Positions 33,955-40,456 of a stretch of DNA of 64,000 nucleotides are shown in pieces. How positions within the stretch are numbered: position 1 is the stretch's first letter; every line of letters starts with the position of its first letter. The position numbers were made by a program, and so were the translations under genes. The notes under the pieces are model-generated. The model made no database searches, was not told where the DNA came from, and worked only from the letters and a program-made list of their open reading frames with translations. Source of the DNA: DASXZH01 sp036502005 (lineage in GTDB: Bacteria > Armatimonadota > Fimbriimonadia > Fimbriimonadales > Fimbriimonadaceae); assembly GCA_036502005.1 (NCBI GenBank), contig DASXZH010000097.1, positions 62,001 to 126,000 of the forward strand, read 5' to 3'.

Positions 33955-36648
33955 CTAAAGATAGATGTTACAACAATAATTTAACTTAACCAAACTGGTT
34001 GCTTTGCCGAGTTTGATCGGCAACGCGATCGGCAATGGATTTACAATCATCGTTGTTTCAACAGTAGTTGAACCAGTTTGAGCCGTAACCACGACCGTTG
34101 TCGCCGCCGTTACCGCGCTAGTCGTCACTGTTGCATTTGCAGCGGTTGCCCCAGCAGGAACCGTAATCGTTGCGGGAACAGTTGCCGCCGAGCTATTACT
34201 GGAAACACTCACGGCAAACCCACCGGCAGGAGCCTTTCCATTCAGATACACGGCCACCTTTGTGCTTACTCCGCCAACCACGGGCGACGGAGCTACCCTC
34301 ACCAGCGAAACCGATGGGGGAATCACGGTGACAATCGTGTTCTCCGTCTCCGTTCCAAGCGTCGCAGTTAAGGTCACCTGAGCGGCAGTAGTTACGGGCG
34401 TGGAGTTTAGAGAGAAAGAGGCGCTCGTTTTTCCGGCAGCGACGGGCACCGTTGCGGGAACGGAAACCCCTGCCGTGTTGCTGGCAAGGCCCACCGTATA
34501 GCCGCCCGTTGGCGCGGCAGACGCTAACGTAACGGTCGCAGTTGCCGCATTGCCTCCGACAATAACATCCGCAGATGGATAGAATCCGGTGATTGCAGGG
34601 TACACGACGGGATTGACGTCAAAACTGGTAGTTACCGTTACCGAGGCCGTCGTCGCACTTATAGTAACAGTGGTCGTGTTTGCCACTGCCGTTGTCGTCA
34701 AGGATGCGTTGGCCGAAGTTGCACCACTGAGAACGGTAATCGTGGAGGGAACTTGCGCATTTGGGTTACTGCTAACCATGTGGACTGCGGTATTGCTGCT
34801 GGGGGCCTCGCCGTTGAGGTACACGCCGACCTTTGTGCTCGTCCCGCCAACAACCGGGGCGGGCGCAACCCTCACCAATGAAACAGTTGGCAAGATCAAG
34901 TTAATGAGGGCGTATTGCGTCGAAGAGCCGATATTAGCTTGCAAAGTTGCGGTGGCCGGACTCACGACAGGATCGGATGTTATGGAGAACGATGCCGAGG
35001 TTTTTCCCGAAGGAATTTTTACCGTTGCCGGCAGCTGGACATTGCCATTTTGACTGGCAAGTATTACAGTGACGCCGGATGCTCCAGCCGCCGTCCCGAT
35101 ATCCACATAGCCAAGAATCATGTTCCCTCCAACTACAGTTGTTGTGGCGGGATAGAAGGCCGTGATGGGGGTGGGTACCGGATTCACCGTCACATTGGCT
35201 ACTGCTGAAGTTGTGCCAAGTGTCGCTGTGAGTTGGACGACTGTTAGTGTGGTCACGGAGTTTGACGCAAGAGTAAATGCTCCCAACATAGTTCCCTCTG
35301 GAACAGCGACCGAGGTGGACGGTACAACACCGGGGTTTTTGCTCGTGATCGTGACGGTCGTATTTGCGGGAGCCGGATAATCGAGATCAACCGTAGCCTG
35401 AATAGAGTTGCCGCCGACAAAGCTGGCCTGATCGGGATTTAGACTCGCGACGCTGGGAGTGATCGTGGCAATAAAGTTTTCGTTCGTCGAGTTAAATGTG
35501 CCGCTTCCCAGCATTACGGAACCATCGGCGGACATTGCTCCTGTTCCAAGGCCGGAAAGAATCCAGTTTGCGGTGGCGGCCCCTTTTCTGGTCAGGTAAA
35601 GATTCAGATCTTGCACGCTGCCGCCAAAAGCGATTTGACAATCGCCCAAAAAGAATTCTGTGAGTTCGGGATGGCCGTCCGCATCTTCACCTATTTCAGG
35701 TGCTACGGAAATGCCGCCGAGAACGCTGCCATCTTCATTGCAGGAATGAGGTTCAAAGTTGGCGAAAGCTCCTAGCTGCGCGTTTCCGTTTGAATCGTTG
35801 GCGACGGTCCAAAACCCGTCGGATTCCGGGTATTGGACCTGACCCTGCGGTTCGTTAAATGTCTCGTTATAAAGATTGAACGAACTTCCATATTGGTTGC
35901 TGCCATCGGAAGTTACACAGAATAAGTCTTCCACGCCCTGTCCATTAGGGTCGTTATTATTGAAAGATGGTATCTCACTCGTGACCAAGGATTCTCCAAG
36001 AGCATCGATGTTTACTACTCCTGCAGCTTGGCTTCCAAATTGAAAAGCGAGGTTGCTGCGGTAATCGTTATAGAAGCCCGTTAGGTCGCACGCGATGGTA
36101 GAACCATCATCGCTAATACTATTCATAATCGTTTCAGAACTAGTGTCCGGAACTTCGAAAACTCCTCCAACGGTCCACACCGAAACATCCGGACCACAAT
36201 AGCCGGCTATGGTTGTACTGTCCGCACTGATCAGGGTGGCAATCCCAGTTGACTGGCCAGGTAGTAGTGGAAGTGTCGCTAAATGCCCTGTCGCGCCGCT
36301 ATTCTCCCAAATGAATGGAAGGGCATTGTTTTCGCCTACGATAACCGACCCATCTGCGTTACAGCAATTTGCGAGGGAGCCCGCGGTGACACCCGGTATG
36401 TCAGTCACAGTTCCGTTGACCCAGTAAGCTGCCATATTTGTCGTATTATCAATTCCCACGACAACCTTTCCATTCCTTGAAAGAGCCCTTGCCGAAAAGC
36501 TTGGAGTGAGACCCGTAAGGGTTGCAGTTTGAGCTACGGCCGAAGCCATGAAGGCCATCAGAAATAGCCCAAAGGCTAATCTTGAAACAAGTGAGAAAGA
36601 GTAATGATTTGGGCCGACTTTGGCTGCTTTAGGGATGCTTTCTAACAA
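33955..36648 (-). CDS. Secreted HAF-repeat / Ig-like protein, paralogue 3 (expanded)
   Basis: 897 residues from TTG 36648 (GGAGG 6 nt upstream). Signal peptide ends SAVAQ. The HAF-like half is followed by five Ig-like units, two more than in the paralogues: units 2-3 have the same order as 4-5 (VVGGNMILGYVDIGTA / PVVGGTSTKVGVYLNGEAPS against VIVGGNAATATVTLAS / PVVGGVSTKVAVYLNGKAPA). A short C-terminal tail (LPIALPIKLGKATSLVKLNY) is unique. It is first in the row; 36 bp to paralogue 2. A longer reading from TTG 36726 would add an extra hydrophobic segment and is less likely. Confidence 0.85.
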   Translation of the reverse strand: MLESIPKAAKVGPNHYSFSLVSRLAFGLFLMAFMASAVAQTATLTGLTPSFSARALSRNGKVVVGIDNTTNMAAYWVNGTVTDIPGVTAGSLANCCNADGSVIVGENNALPFIWENSGATGHLATLPLLPGQSTGIATLISADSTTIAGYCGPDVSVWTVGGVFEVPDTSSETIMNSISDDGSTIACDLTGFYNDYRSNLAFQFGSQAAGVVNIDALGESLVTSEIPSFNNNDPNGQGVEDLFCVTSDGSNQYGSSFNLYNETFNEPQGQVQYPESDGFWTVANDSNGNAQLGAFANFEPHSCNEDGSVLGGISVAPEIGEDADGHPELTEFFLGDCQIAFGGSVQDLNLYLTRKGAATANWILSGLGTGAMSADGSVMLGSGTFNSTNENFIATITPSVASLNPDQASFVGGNSIQATVDLDYPAPANTTVTITSKNPGVVPSTSVAVPEGTMLGAFTLASNSVTTLTVVQLTATLGTTSAVANVTVNPVPTPITAFYPATTTVVGGNMILGYVDIGTAAGASGVTVILASQNGNVQLPATVKIPSGKTSASFSITSDPVVSPATATLQANIGSSTQYALINLILPTVSLVRVAPAPVVGGTSTKVGVYLNGEAPSSNTAVHMVSSNPNAQVPSTITVLSGATSANASLTTTAVANTTTVTISATTASVTVTTSFDVNPVVYPAITGFYPSADVIVGGNAATATVTLASAAPTGGYTVGLASNTAGVSVPATVPVAAGKTSASFSLNSTPVTTAAQVTLTATLGTETENTIVTVIPPSVSLVRVAPSPVVGGVSTKVAVYLNGKAPAGGFAVSVSSNSSAATVPATITVPAGATAANATVTTSAVTAATTVVVTAQTGSTTVETTMIVNPLPIALPIKLGKATSLVKLNYCCNIYL

Positions 36649-36802
36649 CTCGCGCCTCCGATTGAAATCGCTTAACCAGAGAAGCAGGATGCATGCAAGC
36701 ACACTAAAAATGGATAAGAATTCCAACCTCAGTATACAAAATATGGTTAGCAGAGCAAATGGCCCTTTACGCCTCCTTGCCTGCAGTGTTTCTTTATAGG
36801 CT

Positions 36803-36828
36803 TGGAGCGGAATATGTTTGCCGCTCCA
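36803..36828 (-). terminator. Hairpin after DGPF gene, possible terminator
   Basis: Perfect 8-bp arms TGGAGCGG / CCGCTCCA with a 10-nt loop, 7 bp beyond the DGPF stop. No strong U tract follows leftward, so termination by itself is uncertain; it could instead block decay of the 3' end. Confidence 0.4.
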
Positions 36829-36834
36829 GTTGAC

Positions 36835-37167
36835 CTACACTGCCAGTGTACGCACCGGCCGCACTTCGATTGAACCGTTCTTAGCAGGAGGGATCTCCGA
36901 CGCGATTCGTATCGCTTCGTTTAGATCCTTGGCCTCGATCAGATAGAATCCGGCCAGCATCTCTTTTGTTTCCGCGAACGGGCCATCTGTAATGCTGACG
37001 GACCCGTTGCGAACACGCACCGTTGTTGCGGAACTCACCGGATGAAGGGGTTCGCCCGCCACCAGCCTGCCCCTTTGGTGAAGTTCTGCTCCGTAATCGG
37101 CGCAGGATGCGTCTGGACAAGCGCTCCAGTTCTCTTCATCCAGATAAACGAGGCAGAGATATTTCAT
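36835..37167 (-). CDS. DGPF/YCII-domain protein
   Basis: 110 residues from ATG 37167, which overlaps the VOC gene stop (ATGA). It begins MKYLCLVYLDEENW and carries the name-giving motif in SITDGPFAETKEMLAGFYLI. DGPF proteins are small dimeric barrels of unknown activity that are strongly linked to ECF42 sigma factors, and one lies 0.9 kb upstream here. It is likely part of the regulon. A reading from 37191 would add 8 residues. Confidence 0.92.
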   Translation of the reverse strand: MKYLCLVYLDEENWSACPDASCADYGAELHQRGRLVAGEPLHPVSSATTVRVRNGSVSITDGPFAETKEMLAGFYLIEAKDLNEAIRIASEIPPAKNGSIEVRPVRTLAV

Positions 37168-37610
37168 CTTAGGTTGCCATTCACAAGCCACGAAACTCCG
37201 AACTTATCGTCGACCATGCCGAACTTCTCCGCCCAGAAAGTGTCGCACCAATCCATGGTGATCGTGCCGCCTTCGCAGAGAGCCCGGAACGCCTTCTCGC
37301 CTTCTTCGACGGTCGGGTAGTTAAGGGTAAGTGTGATGCCAGAGATATCCGTATACGGGATAAAGCTAGGCGTATCCATCACGTAAAATTGGCCACCGCC
37401 TGGCAGCTCAAGTTGGGCGTTAACGATCTTGTCTTTGTCCGCTTCGGAGATTCGATTTTGCTCGCTGTCGCCAGTTGGGATCTCGCCATAGGTGGCTTTC
37501 GAAACCAGTTTGGCTTGCAGTGCTTTGCCATAGAATTCGATGGTCTCATTCGCATTCCCGTTAAAGTGGATATAGGCAATAGGTTGAACTATTGTTTGTG
37601 TGGTTGTCAT
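37164..37610 (-). CDS. VOC/PhnB-like protein
   Basis: 148 residues of the glyoxalase/bleomycin-resistance fold, PhnB subgroup: IAYIHFNGNANETIEFYGKA, then FYVMDTPSF and CEGGTITMDWCDTFWAEKFG near the C-terminus with VDDKFGVSWLVN. GAGG precedes the ATG. Usually annotated as 3-demethylubiquinone methyltransferase-like, but the true reaction is unknown. It is translationally coupled to the DGPF gene and lies in the ECF42 cluster. Confidence 0.9.
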   Translation of the reverse strand: MTTTQTIVQPIAYIHFNGNANETIEFYGKALQAKLVSKATYGEIPTGDSEQNRISEADKDKIVNAQLELPGGGQFYVMDTPSFIPYTDISGITLTLNYPTVEEGEKAFRALCEGGTITMDWCDTFWAEKFGMVDDKFGVSWLVNGNLR

Positions 37611-37716
37611 TTTTACCTCTTCGTCTTTTTAGACTTACGCTAACTGGTCGCTTGGGGATTATCGAATTCTACATGGGCTGAAGTTTTTTGCCACAATTGA
37701 TCTGGAACAATTTGGG

Positions 37717-37920
37717 ATGGACGACATGATTCATATGAAGCCTATACACTCGGAACAGGATTACCGAGAGGTTCTGACCAGAATCGATTATTTGCTACCT
37801 TTCGAATACGATACGCCGGAATCGGAAGAGTTGTACGTGCTTTCCCTGATCGTGGCCGACTATGAAGATAAGCACCATTCAATTGAGCCTCCAGATTCGA
37901 TCGAACTATCAAGTACTTGA
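37717..37920 (+). CDS. HigA-type antitoxin N-terminal region (truncated)
   Basis: 67 residues starting MDDMIHMKPIHSEQDYREVL. The sequence KPIHSEQDYREVLTRID and TPESEELYVLSLIVADYED match the N-terminal half of COG5499/HigA-like antitoxins, which normally run on to a helix-turn-helix of about 50 residues. Here a stop follows IELSST and no helix-turn-helix is found in any frame after it, so this is probably a remnant. It lies on the opposite strand between the VOC and ECF42 genes. No toxin gene is present. Confidence 0.65.
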   Translation: MDDMIHMKPIHSEQDYREVLTRIDYLLPFEYDTPESEELYVLSLIVADYEDKHHSIEPPDSIELSST

Positions 37921-37971
37921 TCAGTGCGCTTCAGCATTGCCCAAAGGTTGTACAAGGTGTGAAAAACTAAG

Positions 37972-38050
37972 TTCACGCGAAAAGCGCGAAGATGCGGAGC
38001 ACTCCCTCACCATTTTGCGCTCTCCGATTCTTCGCGTCCCCCGCGTGAAA
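37972..38050. repeat. Intergenic palindromic repeat, copy A
   Basis: 79 bp beginning TTCACGCGAA and ending CCGCGTGAAA, with GCGCGAAGATGCGGAG inside. The reverse complement of 60377-60458 matches it from end to end with an altered centre, so the element is present in opposite orientations in this window. It lies directly before the 3' end of the ECF42 gene. Confidence 0.8.
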
Positions 38051-38059
38051 TTGCCGAAG

Positions 38060-39286
38060 CTAACCGGCAAGTTCGTCCAGCTGTTTTTGAAGGAACCTCT
38101 TTTCCGGTTCGTTCGAGGCTAGCCCTAAAGCTTTACTGTAATCCTCGATGGATTCCCTCGTCTTGCCGGCCCGTCGATAAAAATAGGCTCTTGCTGCGAA
38201 AGCAAGGTGATAGGTTCCTAATTGCCCATCAGCCAATAGTGCGTCGATAAGCGCGATGCCCGCTTCCGGCCCATCACGCATGGCTACCGCAACGGCACGA
38301 TTTAGGCTGACAACCGGTGAGGGTTCGATTAAAAGAAGAGCGTCATAAAGGCCAACAACATCGTTCCAGTCCGTTTCTTCGTAGCTCGGCGCTTCGCAAT
38401 GAACCGAGGAGATGGCAGCCTGCAAAATGTAGCTACCGAGCGCATTCTGATTTAGAGCTTCCGTGACTAGTCTCGCCCCTTGCGCGATGAGGTCCCGATC
38501 CCACAGTGACCTGTCCTGATCTTCAAGAACGACTATTTCGCCTTCTCGCGATAATCGACTTGACATTCGTGATTGACTTAACAGCATAAGAGCGAGGAGG
38601 CCAAGAACTTCAGGATCGGGCAATAGCTCGTTAAGCAACCGCGCCAGCCTTATCGCTTCGACCACCAAATCGCGCCTGATTGCCTCCTCGCCGGAACTTG
38701 CCGAGTAGCCCTCGTTAAAAACTAGATAAATCGTGCGAAGAACGGCCGCTAGCCTTAGGTTCTTGTCATCTCCTCCGGGTACCTCAAACGGAATCTTGGC
38801 CTCGCGGATCTTGTTCTTCGCTCTAACAATCCTCTGGGCGACGGTCGGCGCCGGGATCAAGAAAGCGCGCGCGATTTCTTCGGTTGTGAGTCCGCAAACC
38901 TCACGCAGGGTGAGGGCAATTTGCGCTTCCGGGCCGATGGAAGGGTGACAGCAGGTGAAGATGAGGCGAAGAACCTCATCGCCGATTTCTTCTAACTCTT
39001 CTTGCTTCGTTGTGGCAAGAGGTTCAAGGTCCTCTACTTGCTCCGTGCGGCCTTTCTTTCTTAGGGCATCGATTGCTTTGAATCTAGCCACACGGAAAAG
39101 CCAGGCGTGCGGTTTATCCGGGATGCCTTCCTTTGGCCACTGAACGAGGGCCGCTGCCATTGCGTCTTGGAGGGCGTCCTCCGCGATATCGAAATCGCCG
39201 AGGCTGTGCACCAACCGGGCGTAGACGCCTCTCCCTTCGGTTTGGAAGATGGCGTCTAGCGTCTGGACATTGGTTTCAGTCGGCAC
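38060..39286 (-). CDS. ECF42-type RNA polymerase sigma factor with TPR-like tail
   Basis: 408 residues. Sigma-2 (DIAEDALQDAMAAALVQWPK, then AWLFRVARFKAIDALRKKGR) and sigma-4 (LTLREVCGLTTEEIARAFLI, then PAPTVAQRIVRAKNKI) are followed by a C-terminal extension of more than 200 residues with TPR-like repeats (LGTYHLAFAARAYFYRRAGK). Such tails mark group ECF42, which works without an anti-sigma factor and is associated with DGPF genes; one is present downstream. The inducing signal is unknown. Confidence 0.93.
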   Translation of the reverse strand: MPTETNVQTLDAIFQTEGRGVYARLVHSLGDFDIAEDALQDAMAAALVQWPKEGIPDKPHAWLFRVARFKAIDALRKKGRTEQVEDLEPLATTKQEELEEIGDEVLRLIFTCCHPSIGPEAQIALTLREVCGLTTEEIARAFLIPAPTVAQRIVRAKNKIREAKIPFEVPGGDDKNLRLAAVLRTIYLVFNEGYSASSGEEAIRRDLVVEAIRLARLLNELLPDPEVLGLLALMLLSQSRMSSRLSREGEIVVLEDQDRSLWDRDLIAQGARLVTEALNQNALGSYILQAAISSVHCEAPSYEETDWNDVVGLYDALLLIEPSPVVSLNRAVAVAMRDGPEAGIALIDALLADGQLGTYHLAFAARAYFYRRAGKTRESIEDYSKALGLASNEPEKRFLQKQLDELAG

Positions 39287-39371
39287 GAAAATGAGTTTAA
39301 CTCACAGGAACCATGTCCCAAATTTTGCCGCACGGCATAACTCTTGGTCAAGTCACTTTTCGTGACGAACC

Positions 39372-40361
39372 CTACTGGTAATAGAGCTTATAAAGAACGT
39401 CGGTTGGATAGTACGCTTCTCCCTCAAGGATGGAAGTGTCGATGCAAATATACGTGTCTGAGGTGCTTGACATGCCTTGAGCGATCACGGTGGGGGTTGT
39501 CATCGCAACGGCAGCATAAGCGGCCTCAGCTGTGGTCTCAATCGGTGTAGATGCAAACTTCTTTAAGGCCGGAGTAGGACTTGCGCCGACCCCTAGCTGA
39601 TCACCCTCCGGAATCGTCGCAGCAGAAGTGTACAGAAGATCGCCGGGATTAAGCGCATTCATACGACAGCACATGCAATCGCAACTCTCTATATATTCCT
39701 TGATCATGTACCCCCTTGTGCGAGCCAAATCTTCTTTCGGTACAGAAAGATCAAAGTGCGCTCTCCCAACAATGTAACCCTCTTGTGGATTGTAGACTGC
39801 TGAGCTACCCGGAAGCGGAGCGGTAGCAACAGTGGCTTTGGTGATTTCAACATTCGGAAAGACAGTCGCCTCAGGGCAGATGTCAGGCTGGATGTAGGAC
39901 ACCGTTACGGTATTTGTCTCAATAGCGAGCTCCGCTTGAAAATATCCGCACGGATATTCCTTCGAAATATTCTCGACAAATTTGGCATACCAAGCGACTG
40001 TCACTTCAATTGGACGGTCTCTAAAGTTACCGGGGGCGAACTCAAGATCGACTGAGCCCGGTTTAAGGAGATTTGCCAGTTGTGCCGCCCTAAAAACGCC
40101 CCCGTAGGTCCTCGATAGATGTTGTACGACAAGGGTAGCAGGCCTTCGCACCTCGAAGGGGGTCTGGTGCCATTTCGAGGCTATCTCTCTGAACCACCCG
40201 GCCGGATCGGTGAACAAAGAGCCTAGGTCTGCCCAATTCTTACTTTGAACCAGTAGCGAATACTCAGATCTATGGGCGACGTTGATGAAGGCCTGATTAC
40301 CTGCTGGGGTGTAGTCAAGCGGCATAATGGCTGCCCACCTGCGGGGATGTAATATAGACAA
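39372..40361 (-). CDS. Unrecognised protein, partner of the CHAT-STAND gene
   Basis: 329 residues I cannot place in a family. Start TTG 40361 is strongly supported by AGGAGG 5 nt upstream; ATG 40325 is the next option. No signal peptide or membrane span. The sequence seems to be mixed alpha/beta, with an unusual cysteine cluster ESCDCMCCRMNALNPGDLL near residue 235 and a Thr/Ala/Pro-rich loop before the C-terminus (YICIDTSILEGEAYYPTDVL). It follows the CHAT gene after 95 bp on the same strand, with an AT-rich gap that may hold its own promoter. A protease substrate or effector is an inference from position only. Confidence 0.75.
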   Translation of the reverse strand: MSILHPRRWAAIMPLDYTPAGNQAFINVAHRSEYSLLVQSKNWADLGSLFTDPAGWFREIASKWHQTPFEVRRPATLVVQHLSRTYGGVFRAAQLANLLKPGSVDLEFAPGNFRDRPIEVTVAWYAKFVENISKEYPCGYFQAELAIETNTVTVSYIQPDICPEATVFPNVEITKATVATAPLPGSSAVYNPQEGYIVGRAHFDLSVPKEDLARTRGYMIKEYIESCDCMCCRMNALNPGDLLYTSAATIPEGDQLGVGASPTPALKKFASTPIETTAEAAYAAVAMTTPTVIAQGMSSTSDTYICIDTSILEGEAYYPTDVLYKLYYQ

Positions 40362-40456
40362 TAGTTCCTCCTACTGCAAAATGCAAATCGTGCAGTACCT
40401 AGCATTTTTACCGGAAAGTAACGTAAAATTGTTAGCTAGTATATAAAACCGCTCGA

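Noticed and set aside
37862..38122. Possible continuation of the HigA-like gene in another frame
   Set aside because: The translated text has no helix-turn-helix and runs into the palindromic repeat and the ECF42 gene.
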